Positions 1 to 6,077 of a DNA stretch of 9,945 nucleotides are shown in pieces. The first letter of the stretch is position 1, and each line of letters opens with the position of its first letter. Source of the DNA: Treponema sp. (GTDB lineage Bacteria; Spirochaetota; Spirochaetia; Treponematales; Breznakiellaceae). The stretch lies in assembly GCA_031273835.1 (NCBI GenBank), contig JAISRD010000009.1, forward strand, positions 1-9,945. The letters are read 5' to 3'. Both the position numbers and the translations under genes were made by a program. The notes under the pieces are model-generated. The model was not told where the DNA came from. It searched no databases and saw nothing but the letters and a program-made list of their open reading frames with translations.

Positions 1-572
1 TTAAAGTTCATCCCCCTTTCCCGGCCCAGGTGTATCGGGGCAAGGGCCGTGCCGTATTTTACCGTGGCAAGCTGGCCGGCGTTGCAGTGGGTAAGGATGC
101 CGTCGCCGTCTTTGATAAGAGCCAGGCCGTATTCCCCCAGGGATTTACAGACCCGCACATCCTCGTCCCGTATTCTGAGGGCCTCCTCACGGAGCATTTC
201 TTTGATCTTAGCGGAGGACTCCCCCTTGTGATCCAGTACCACCTTTTCCATGCGGCGGAGCGCCCAGGAAAGATTCACCGCCGTGGGCCGGGAAGAATCG
301 AGGTAATCCTTGGCCTTCCTGAACCGGGCGTAAAAATCATCGTAGTCCCCCTCAATTTCCAGGGCGGCCAGGTATATGCCGATGGCCGCGGCGACCCCGA
401 TGGCCGGCGCGCCCCGGACCCGGAGCAGGTAAATCGCCTCGAAGATCTCTTCCTGTTTGGTCAGGTAGAGTATCTCCACCGTACCGGGAAGTTTGGTTTG
501 ATCGATTATCTTGAGGGCCCTCTTTTCCTCGTCCAGGGCGACGGTGTCGATTGACAGTATGTTTTCTTCCAT
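1..572 (-). CDS. mtnA: S-methyl-5-thioribose-1-phosphate isomerase, N-terminal part (runs off the window)
   Basis: This enzyme converts 5-methylthioribose-1-phosphate (and 5-deoxyribose-1-phosphate) to the ribulose-1-phosphate form in the cytoplasm, in SAM by-product salvage. About 190 residues are visible of a family length near 350. They read from an ATG at 572 whose Shine-Dalgarno (GGGGGGAG) overlaps the mtnK stop codon. Family motifs seen are RGAPAIGV (about residues 53-60), SSRPTAVNLSWAL (about 93-105) and ILTHCNAGQLATVKYGTALAP (about 159-179). The Cys of HCNAG (about C163) matches the catalytic cysteine of the family. The catalytic Asp lies beyond the window edge and cannot be checked. 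It follows mtnK by 12 nt, so the two are co-translated from one message. A paralogous role in 5-deoxyribose disposal is possible, but linkage to MtnK favours MtnA. The truncation is only the window boundary. Confidence 0.93.
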   Translation of the reverse strand, partial: MEENILSIDTVALDEEKRALKIIDQTKLPGTVEILYLTKQEEIFEAIYLLRVRGAPAIGVAAAIGIYLAALEIEGDYDDFYARFRKAKDYLDSSRPTAVNLSWALRRMEKVVLDHKGESSAKIKEMLREEALRIRDEDVRVCKSLGEYGLALIKDGDGILTHCNAGQLATVKYGTALAPIHLGRERGMNF

Positions 573-584
573 GACAGCTCCCCC

Positions 585-1808
585 CTAGAGCGCCGCGCCG
601 GCGGCGTCGACGGCCCTGAGGAAGGCGGCGGTAAAATCCGCTCCCGTCTTGATCCCTGCCCTGTTCATGATAAGGTCCTTGGCGCAGAGTATGTTGATCC
701 GCTCCGCCCGCACCCGCTTTGCCCTGTCGGCGATGGCGGTTACGTCCTTAACCTGGGCCATGCCCACGGTGCGGCGTATCAGTTCCGTACCGGCCCCGGC
801 GGCGGTATCGGCGATGATCGTGTCCAGGTAGTATTCGGCGAAGCCCGGCGTTTTTGCCATTATGTCGCCGGCCTTTTTCGCGTATTCCACGAGGAATTTT
901 TGCTTGAAGAGGTCGATCACCCCGGCGGCGGTCTTAAGGGTCCAGTCGCAGAAGGCCCCGTTCCCCGCGGCGTCCCCTGAATCCCAGGCAAAGAAGAGAT
1001 TGGCCACCACATTGCCGACGTCGTAGCCCATGGGGCCGAAGAAGGCAAATTCGGGATCGAAGATCTTGGTCGAATCGGGCCGTACAAAAATCGAGCCGGT
1101 ATGGAGGTCCCCGTGAAGCAGGGCCTGGGCGTTGTTCATAAAATCAAACTTAAGCTTGGCGATCTCCAGATGCAGGGCCCTGTCGCCGTAAAGCTCTCTT
1201 TTGACAAAGTCCAGGTTTTCCGGGGTAACGATGTTCCGGCCCCTGGCGTCGTTATAGGGCTCGGTATAGACAAGATCCTCGGTTATTTCGCACAGTTCGG
1301 GGTTGATAAAACTCTTTACCAGTTCCTTCTTTGCCTTGTGGTCCATCACCGCGTCGGTGGTGTTGAGCAGAGTGTTTACCATGTAGGTGGTAATGTCTTC
1401 GGCAAAACGGGGAAAGGTCTTGTGTTCCATCAGGGCGTAGCGCATAAGCTGATGATCCGAAAGATCCTCCATAAGGCAGGCGCACATCACCGTGTCGTAC
1501 TTAAAAATTTTGGGGACCAGGCCGGGGGCGTATCTGTCCTGGAGCATCAGTATTTCCGATTCAATGCGGTTGCGGTCCGTGGAGATGCGCATCTCCGCGG
1601 AGATGCGGAGCTGTTCCCCGGCCTGCTTAACGATGATCGATTTGCCGTTCCCCTGGTCCACCACCCGGAATACATAGTTGAGGTTGCCGTCGCCGATTTC
1701 CTTAACCGTCGTCTTAGCCCCCGGGCCGAAATAATCGGGCAGCTGATCTTCCACATAAGCGGGGATATCCCCCTCCTTCATTAAAAAATAGCTGTCAAAA
1801 CGAGACAT
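585..1808 (-). CDS. mtnK: 5-methylthioribose kinase
   Basis: This cytoplasmic kinase uses ATP to phosphorylate C1 of 5-methylthioribose, and 5-deoxyribose is a known alternative substrate of the family. At 407 residues it is close to the usual ~400. The fold is that of the aminoglycoside/choline-kinase-like superfamily. The Gly-rich ATP loop GDGNLNYVF lies at about residues 39-47 and the ATP-binding Lys at about K61. The catalytic HGDLHTGSI is at about 232-240 (D234). The metal-binding DPEF at about 251-254 replaces the usual DFG, as is typical of MtnK. A strong AAGGGGGG ribosome site precedes the ATG. It sits 15 nt after the permease stop and 12 nt before mtnA, so it belongs to the importer operon. 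No key residue appears to be missing. Confidence 0.95.
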   Translation of the reverse strand: MSRFDSYFLMKEGDIPAYVEDQLPDYFGPGAKTTVKEIGDGNLNYVFRVVDQGNGKSIIVKQAGEQLRISAEMRISTDRNRIESEILMLQDRYAPGLVPKIFKYDTVMCACLMEDLSDHQLMRYALMEHKTFPRFAEDITTYMVNTLLNTTDAVMDHKAKKELVKSFINPELCEITEDLVYTEPYNDARGRNIVTPENLDFVKRELYGDRALHLEIAKLKFDFMNNAQALLHGDLHTGSIFVRPDSTKIFDPEFAFFGPMGYDVGNVVANLFFAWDSGDAAGNGAFCDWTLKTAAGVIDLFKQKFLVEYAKKAGDIMAKTPGFAEYYLDTIIADTAAGAGTELIRRTVGMAQVKDVTAIADRAKRVRAERINILCAKDLIMNRAGIKTGADFTAAFLRAVDAAGAAL

Positions 1809-1823
1809 AGTACCCCCCTTAAA

Positions 1824-2825
1824 TTATTTTTTCCGTACCGAATTCAGGGCCAGGGCGATTGCCAGGACCAGGCCCTTAAAGATGTTAACCGTATAATAGG
1901 GAACCGACGCCATGATAAGGCCGTTTTCCAAAACGCCGATGAGGAAGGCCCCCGCCAGGGTGCCGAAGGCGTTGGGCCGCCCCACGCCGGCCACGGATAT
2001 GCCGATGTGGGCCGCCGCCACCGCCCCCATAAGGTAGGGGGCCCCCGAATTTATCTGGGCGTTTCCCACCCGGGCCCCCACGAGTATGCCCCCTATGGAA
2101 GCGAGGATGGCGCTGAAAACATAGGCCGCCACCCTGTATTTCTGCACGTTAATGCCGGAAAGCCGGGCGGCCTCGATGTTGGAACCCACGGCGTACATAT
2201 AGCGGCCGTGCTTGGTATAGGTAAGGAAGAGGAAGGCAAGGGCCACCAGGACCAGCATGATAATGATAATCCAGGGCTCCCGTCCCATGGTCCGCAGAAA
2301 GACCGGCACCGTACCGGTCGCCGCGGTTCCGTCGGGTTTTACCATACGCTCGTTGATCGCCCCGCCCCCCGCATAGGTCATGGCCACGCCCTCGAACATA
2401 AACATCGTCGCCAGGGTGGCCAGCATGTCGAAGATTTTTAGTTTAACGATAAGAAAACCGTTTATCGCGGCGATGGTCAGGGAGATGATCAGGGTAAGCA
2501 GTATGGCCAGCAGGGTGCCCGGCACCGTCGCCCCCATGGAAAACCAGATGAAAAAGGTCATGCACACCGTATTGGACATGGTGGCGGCGGAACCCACCGA
2601 AAGGTCGATGCCGTTTACGGTGAGCGCAAAGGTCATGCCTATGGCGACTATCGTAACAATACAGACCGCCCTGATAATGGTAATGATATTGGAAAGGGTT
2701 CTAAAGAAGGGCATGGCCGCCGAAAAGGCGATAAGCAGTATAACGATGGTTAAAAGGACGCCCCATCTTGCGATAAAATCAATGACGGTATTTTTCAGGT
2801 CCCGCTCCGCGGTTTTGGCGCTCAT
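1824..2825 (-). CDS. Sugar ABC transporter permease (RbsC family, CUT2 type)
   Basis: This is the inner-membrane channel subunit of a CUT2-type sugar importer, probably working as a homodimer with the ATPase encoded just upstream. It has 333 residues with many hydrophobic segments, the first at about residues 20-40. RbsC-family signatures are GIDLSVGS (about 72-79), the cytoplasmic GSNIEAARLSGI (about 214-225, the likely coupling loop to the ATPase) and a C-terminal GTLAGAFLIGVLENGL (about 288-303). The start ATG is set by a perfect GGAGGT. That site is itself the Gly-Gly codon pair near the end of the ATPase gene, whose stop lies only 3 nt upstream, so the two are translationally coupled. 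The substrate cannot be read from the permease. Position directly before mtnK-mtnA suggests 5-methylthioribose or 5-deoxyribose (inference). Confidence 0.93.
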   Translation of the reverse strand: MSAKTAERDLKNTVIDFIARWGVLLTIVILLIAFSAAMPFFRTLSNIITIIRAVCIVTIVAIGMTFALTVNGIDLSVGSAATMSNTVCMTFFIWFSMGATVPGTLLAILLTLIISLTIAAINGFLIVKLKIFDMLATLATMFMFEGVAMTYAGGGAINERMVKPDGTAATGTVPVFLRTMGREPWIIIIMLVLVALAFLFLTYTKHGRYMYAVGSNIEAARLSGINVQKYRVAAYVFSAILASIGGILVGARVGNAQINSGAPYLMGAVAAAHIGISVAGVGRPNAFGTLAGAFLIGVLENGLIMASVPYYTVNIFKGLVLAIALALNSVRKK

Positions 2826-2828
2826 TTT

Positions 2829-4352
2829 TTAGTTACCTCCGGTTGAATAATACAACAGTTCCTTTTCACTGGACTGTGAAACAGTTACTTCCTTGACGAT
2901 CCCGCCGTCGTACATAACATAGGCCCTGTCGGCGATTGCCATGATCTCGGAAAATTCGCAGGACGCGTAAATAACGCCTTTGCCCTGGGCGGCGAGATCC
3001 TCAATCAGCTTAAAGATATCCCGTTTGGCCCCCACGTCAACCCCCTTGGTGGGCTCGTCGAAAATATACACGTCGGCGTCGGCCACCAGCCATTTTCCCA
3101 CAACCACCTTTTGCTGGTTGCCCCCGGATAAGTTGGCGAGTATCTGGGTTTCCGAGGGGGTTTTAATCCCCAGGTCCTTTATCATCCTGTTGGCGACGGC
3201 AAACTGACGGCGCTTAACCACAAAGCGGAACAGGTTAAGGAATTTATGCAGCGCCGAAATGGTGATGTTGGCGTACACCGGATCGATAACAATGACCCCC
3301 TCCTTGCGCCGTTCCTCCGGCACCAGGGCAAGGCGGCGCTTAACCGCCTGAAAGGGAGACTTGGGGGTAATATCCACACCCTGCAGTTTTACCGTTCCGG
3401 AAGAACTGCGGTATGCGCCGAATATGGTCTTACAAAGCTCGGTTTTTCCCGCCCCCACCAATCCGGCGATTCCTATAATTTCACCGGCCCGCACGGTAAG
3501 GCTTATATCCTTGATCCGCCCCTCCGCTTCGGTAAGCTTGTCAAGCTCCAAAAGCACGTCCCCTATGGCGACGGTCTTCTTTTCGTAGACTTCGTCGAAT
3601 TTACGGCCCAGCATAAATTCCACGATCTGCTTAACCGACAGATCCGGACTGATGTCCATGTCCTTTACCACCTGGGCGTCCCGCATGATCGTGATATGTT
3701 CGCAGATTTCAAAAAGTTCGGGCAGCCGGTGGGAAATAAAGACGATGCCCACATTTTCTTCCTTTGCCAGGAAACGCACTACCTTAAAGAGATTTTCCGT
3801 TTCCGTGTTGGAAAGGGGGGCCGTGGGTTCATCCAGAACCAGAAATTTACAGCGTTCCCGGGCGGCGCTGGCGAGGAGGACCATCTGTTTTTCAGCCAGG
3901 CTGAGGTCGGAAACCGGCCGGCGTACGTCTATGTCTACCCCGAGCCGCGCCAGGGCTTCCCCGGCGGAAGAGCGTATATTGTTCCAGTTAACAAACTGCT
4001 TTTTTCCCATTTTATTGACCAGTACGTTGGTCATGATATTTTCCGCCACCGAAAGGGTCGGGGTCAGGGCCACGTCCACTTCCTGATAAACGATTTCTAT
4101 ACCCAGTTCCTTGGCGGCCTTGGGGGAACGGATCTCCACTTCCTGTCCGTTAATAAAAACCTGCCCGGTATAGTGGCTGTTAACCCCGGACAGTACCTTC
4201 ATCAAGGTTGATTTTCCCGCGCCGTTCGCCCCGATAAGGGCGTAGATCTTGCCGCTCTCCATGTTAAAATCAACATGGGAAAGGGCCTTAACGCCGGGGA
4301 ACTCTATTGAAATATCCCGCATACTTAAGGTTGATTTACTTTGCGCTTCCAT
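2829..4352 (-). CDS. Sugar ABC transporter ATP-binding protein, two fused nucleotide-binding domains (RbsA/MglA family)
   Basis: This cytoplasmic energising subunit of the importer has 507 residues, the usual length for the tandem-domain CUT2 ATPases. Domain 1 has Walker A GANGAGKST (about 41-49), a diverged signature LSLAEKQMV (about 150-158), Walker B FLVLDEPT (about 170-177) and an H-loop His near 208. Domain 2 has Walker A GLVGAGKTE (about 297-305), a canonical signature LSGGNQQK (about 408-415) and Walker B YIFDEPT (about 429-435). Its H-loop region reads ASCEFSE without His. Such asymmetry is normal in this family. A GAGG ribosome site lies 5 nt before the ATG. The gene is separated from the binding-protein gene upstream by a 162-nt spacer with a stem-loop and repeats, but from the permease by only 3 nt. 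Confidence 0.95.
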   Translation of the reverse strand: MEAQSKSTLSMRDISIEFPGVKALSHVDFNMESGKIYALIGANGAGKSTLMKVLSGVNSHYTGQVFINGQEVEIRSPKAAKELGIEIVYQEVDVALTPTLSVAENIMTNVLVNKMGKKQFVNWNNIRSSAGEALARLGVDIDVRRPVSDLSLAEKQMVLLASAARERCKFLVLDEPTAPLSNTETENLFKVVRFLAKEENVGIVFISHRLPELFEICEHITIMRDAQVVKDMDISPDLSVKQIVEFMLGRKFDEVYEKKTVAIGDVLLELDKLTEAEGRIKDISLTVRAGEIIGIAGLVGAGKTELCKTIFGAYRSSSGTVKLQGVDITPKSPFQAVKRRLALVPEERRKEGVIVIDPVYANITISALHKFLNLFRFVVKRRQFAVANRMIKDLGIKTPSETQILANLSGGNQQKVVVGKWLVADADVYIFDEPTKGVDVGAKRDIFKLIEDLAAQGKGVIYASCEFSEIMAIADRAYVMYDGGIVKEVTVSQSSEKELLYYSTGGN

Positions 4353-4382
4353 TACTGCCTCTTTCTATTTATCCCAGACAGC

Positions 4383-4417
4383 GAAAGGCCCGGTCCTTAC
4401 TCCAGATCGGGCCTTTC
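4383..4417 (-). terminator. Intercistronic stem-loop between binding-protein and ATPase genes
   Basis: A perfect 10-bp stem, GAAAGGCCCG (4383-4392) with CGGGCCTTTC (4408-4417), encloses a 15-nt loop. Read on the operon (minus) strand there is no U-tract after the stem. Read on the plus strand TTTCTTT-like sequence follows. It therefore looks more like a leaky terminator or an mRNA-end protector than a full stop. Such structures after the binding-protein gene commonly allow more binding protein than ATPase and permease (inference). Confidence 0.6.
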
Positions 4418-4448
4418 TTTCACAAGCCCCGCGGAGGCCGCCGACAAA

Positions 4449-4508
4449 AAGCGGCGGTTTATCCGCGAAGCGGCGGTTTTATCCGTAAAAGCGGCGCCGT
4501 TATGCGGC
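4449..4508. repeat. Three tandem imperfect ~20-bp repeats
   Basis: The unit AAGCGGCGGTTTATCCG recurs at 4449-4467, 4468-4487 and, more diverged, 4489-4508. The first two copies are nearly identical apart from one extra T. The array lies in the binding-protein/ATPase spacer and ends just before the binding-protein stop codon. The first copy can also pair with CCGCCG at 4438-4443, forming a second small hairpin. No coding potential is evident. Confidence 0.65.
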
Positions 4509-4514
4509 AGCCCC

Positions 4515-5645
4515 TTATTTCGCGGCCGCCGCCTTAAGCTCCGGCATCCAGGCAAAGCTGTCCCAAACGCCCTTTTCCTGGCCCCAGCCGGGAACCACGT
4601 CGGCGATATTGGTCATGTTGATCGATGCGTTAAGCTGGCTGGTCTTGACCCCCTGGGCATCCAGGTTGTAGGTATCCGGGGTGGATTCACCGGCGAATTT
4701 GGCGGCCAGGAGCCTCATGTCCGCGATACCGATAAGCTTGGGGTCCACCGCGGCGGTGGAAACCCATACGTCGGGATGGGAGAGCATCAGGTTGATGTCG
4801 TCGTTGGAAATATCGATGGACATAAGCTTGATATCCGTCCGTCCGGCGTCGTCCAGGGCCTGAAGGCAGCCCTTGGCAAGTTCGTCATAGGAACCCCAGA
4901 TGGCGTCCACGGAACCGGGGGCAAAACGGGGAAGAACGGCGGCAAAGGAGTCCTGGGTACCGCCCCGGGGATTGGAAGAATCCACAGGCCCTACCAGGGC
5001 TACTTCCACGATCTTTCCTTCCTGGACATATTTGTCATAGATGGTCTGGCGGCGGTCCAGGGGAGGAACGCCGGGGCCCATCCAGGCGCGGACAACCTTA
5101 ATCGGCTGTTTTTCGGGGGGAAAGTTTTCCACGATGGAGGAAAGCGAAAGCTCGGCAAGTTTATAGTCCTCCTGGGCGGTGCTGGTTACGCCGGTAAGAA
5201 TGGTCCCGTTGGGATCCCCGTTTAAGTAGGGCACGGAATCAAAGGTTACCACCTTCATCCCCTTGTCCACCGCGGGCTTAAGGGCATCGTAGGTATAACC
5301 CGCTTCGCCGTGGGACAGGATGATCCCGTCATAGTCCTTCTGGATTACCTGGGCCAGGGTTTCCTGACACTTGGCGTTGTCGCCGTTGGTAACGAAGGTA
5401 TCGACGATAAAGCCCAGGGCCGTTCCCTCGGACACGCAGCCGTCCAGGAACTGCTGGGTATGGTCGCCGGCGTTAAGGTTGCGGACCACCGCCACCTTAA
5501 CGGCCCCATCCTTCATTTGATCGGGGAAATACTTGGTAAGCAGATCGGTAAGCTCTGAACTGCCCGCATCGGGTTTCTTTCCGCCGCATCCAATCAGGGC
5601 GAAAACAAGAAGCGCCGCAAGGGCGCAGCATGCAATTTTCTTCAT
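4515..5645 (-). CDS. Sugar-binding lipoprotein of the ABC importer (periplasmic-binding protein, RbsB-like)
   Basis: This captures the sugar outside the inner membrane and delivers it to the permease. The protein has 376 residues. The N-terminus MKKIACC plus a hydrophobic run ends in LIGC, a lipobox with the lipidated Cys at residue 20, so it is membrane-anchored. The mature part has the two-lobe sugar-binding layout of the Peripla_BP_4 group: VKVAVVRNLNAGDHTQQFLDG (about 49-69) opens lobe 1, YDGIILSHGE (about 105-114) and VVTFDS (about 132-137) follow, and IWGSYDELAKG and LMSIDIS lie in lobe 2. The start is set by AAGGAGAGG just before the ATG. It is the first gene of the unit, behind a long leader, and is followed by a stem-loop that may raise its level. 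The ligand is inferred only from the mtnK-mtnA context. Confidence 0.93.
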   Translation of the reverse strand: MKKIACCALAALLVFALIGCGGKKPDAGSSELTDLLTKYFPDQMKDGAVKVAVVRNLNAGDHTQQFLDGCVSEGTALGFIVDTFVTNGDNAKCQETLAQVIQKDYDGIILSHGEAGYTYDALKPAVDKGMKVVTFDSVPYLNGDPNGTILTGVTSTAQEDYKLAELSLSSIVENFPPEKQPIKVVRAWMGPGVPPLDRRQTIYDKYVQEGKIVEVALVGPVDSSNPRGGTQDSFAAVLPRFAPGSVDAIWGSYDELAKGCLQALDDAGRTDIKLMSIDISNDDINLMLSHPDVWVSTAAVDPKLIGIADMRLLAAKFAGESTPDTYNLDAQGVKTSQLNASINMTNIADVVPGWGQEKGVWDSFAWMPELKAAAAK

Positions 5646-5666
5646 TTTTCCTCTCCTTGATCCTTT

Positions 5667-5698
5667 AAAAAAACAAAAGTCTCCGGTTCAAAACCGGA
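5667..5698 (-). terminator. Leader hairpin plus U-tract, candidate attenuator
   Basis: On the minus strand TCCGGTT (5698-5692) pairs perfectly with AACCGGA (5688-5682) across a 3-nt loop. GAC and then TTTTGTTTTTTT (down to 5667) follow. This has the form of a modest intrinsic terminator placed just before the ribosome site of the binding-protein gene. The same AACCGGA occurs upstream at 5840-5834, giving the 5' arm an alternative partner. Confidence 0.5.
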
Positions 5699-5699
5699 T

Positions 5700-5727
5700 T
5701 TTATAACGATTACACAAAAAACGTCAT
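5700..5727 (-). promoter_or_regulatory. Possible secondary promoter inside the leader
   Basis: TATAAA (5705-5700) lies 16 nt downstream of ATGACG (5727-5722), a 4/6 match to a -35. A perfect TTGACA at 5734-5729 is nearby, but 23 nt from that TATAAA, which is too far. A start from here would put the leader hairpin at the 5' end of the mRNA. This is weak evidence; the upstream promoter at 5945-5917 is better. Confidence 0.3.
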
Positions 5728-5747
5728 TTGTCAAATTGCTCCTCTCT

Positions 5748-5805
5748 GCCTTTTCTTAGGGCGGAACTTCCGCACGGCGCCTAAGAGGGGCATACTTTCG
5801 CAGGC
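5748..5805 (-). promoter_or_regulatory. Structured segment of the operon leader RNA
   Basis: On the minus strand GCCT (5805-5802) can pair with AGGC (5751-5748). Inside it TCTTAGG (5786-5780) pairs perfectly with CCTAAGA (5760-5754), and within that GCGGAA (5773-5768) faces TTCCGC (5766-5761). CCCCTC (5790-5785) could alternatively pair with the GAGGGG of the mini-ORF ribosome site at 5835-5830, which would break the TCTTAGG stem. I do not recognise a known riboswitch class. Confidence 0.4.
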
Positions 5806-5823
5806 TTAACTTGTATCAATCAT
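5806..5823 (-). CDS. Possible five-codon leader ORF (MIDTS)
   Basis: On the minus strand an ATG (5823-5821) follows GGAGGGGG at 5836-5829 with a 5-nt gap, a textbook ribosome site, and reads Met-Ile-Asp-Thr-Ser-stop. The TAA directly abuts the first leader stem. The peptide is too short for any homology argument and could be chance. The ribosome site is strong for a stretch with no longer gene, so ribosome loading here may influence leader folding. Confidence 0.3.
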   Translation of the reverse strand: MIDTS

Positions 5824-5871
5824 TTTTACCCCCTCCGGTTTATAGAATCCCCATAACTCAATTATTTTAGG

Positions 5872-5895
5872 TTTTACTAAAAGCTTTTAGTAAAA
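5872..5895. promoter_or_regulatory. 24-bp perfect palindrome, candidate LacI-family operator O1
   Basis: A perfect inverted repeat is centred between 5883 and 5884, with core ACTAAAAGCTTTTAGT (5876-5891) flanked by TTTT and AAAA. It lies about 15-38 nt downstream of the predicted start of the importer operon, a classic repressor position. Its half-site ACTAAA/TTTAGT recurs at 6005-6019. The neighbouring divergent gene encodes a LacI-family protein. Confidence 0.7.
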
Positions 5896-5916
5896 TTATG
5901 CTCACTTCCCCTTCTT

Positions 5917-5945
5917 AGGATAAATCACCCTTTCCGGATTGTCAA
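5917..5945 (-). promoter_or_regulatory. Main sigma-70-type promoter of the importer-mtnKA operon
   Basis: A consensus -35 TTGACA (5945-5940) and a -10 TATCCT (5922-5917) are separated by exactly 17 nt. The predicted start is near 5910. That leaves about 265 nt of leader before the binding-protein ATG and places operator O1 just downstream of the start. Confidence 0.65.
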
Positions 5946-5966
5946 GGAATTTTTTGCTTTTTCCGG

Positions 5967-5978
5967 GTAAAATTTTAC
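5967..5978. promoter_or_regulatory. 12-bp palindrome between the operators
   Basis: GTAAAATTTTAC is a perfect palindrome upstream of the importer promoter. It contains the same GTAAAA/TTTTAC elements as the outer arms of O1, in the opposite order. It may be an auxiliary site, or a chance feature of an AT-rich stretch. Confidence 0.3.
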
Positions 5979-6004
5979 AAAACATCCTTTATTTTAGTGA
6001 AATC

Positions 6005-6019
6005 ACTAAATTATTTAGT
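6005..6019. promoter_or_regulatory. 15-bp palindrome, candidate LacI-family operator O2
   Basis: ACTAAATTATTTAGT is a perfect inverted repeat with a 1-nt centre, in the same half-site order as the O1 core. Its left arm also forms an overlapping palindrome with TTTAGTGA at 5993-6000 (TTTAGTGA-AA-TCACTAAA). It sits upstream of the regulator gene's promoter, so it could mediate autoregulation or looping with O1 about 128 bp away. Confidence 0.55.
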
Positions 6020-6043
6020 CCTTTTCACTGTTGATTTTTTAGA

Positions 6044-6072
6044 TTGATTTTTCCCTATAAAAATGATATAAA
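6044..6072 (+). promoter_or_regulatory. Predicted promoter of the lacI-family gene
   Basis: TTGATT (6044-6049), a 17-nt spacer and TATAAA (6067-6072) put the transcript start at about 6078-6079, on the ATG itself. An alternative pair, TTGATT (6031-6036) and TATAAA (6056-6061) with a 19-nt spacer, would give a leader of about ten bases. Confidence 0.5.
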
Positions 6073-6077
6073 GGGAT

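Noticed and set aside
30..554. 174-codon open frame on the plus strand
   Set aside because: It is antisense to mtnA, whose motifs (RGAPAIG, HCNAGQLATV) are unmistakable on the minus strand.
3246..4211. 321-codon open frame on the plus strand
   Set aside because: It is a shadow of the ABC ATPase gene, which carries complete Walker and signature motifs.
4449..4508. CRISPR array
   Set aside because: The three copies are directly tandem without unique spacers and are only about 20 bp long.
5729..5734. Perfect TTGACA as the -35 of a promoter for the binding-protein gene
   Set aside because: No acceptable -10 lies 16-18 nt downstream; the only TATAAA is 23 nt away. The pair at 5945-5917 has exact spacing.
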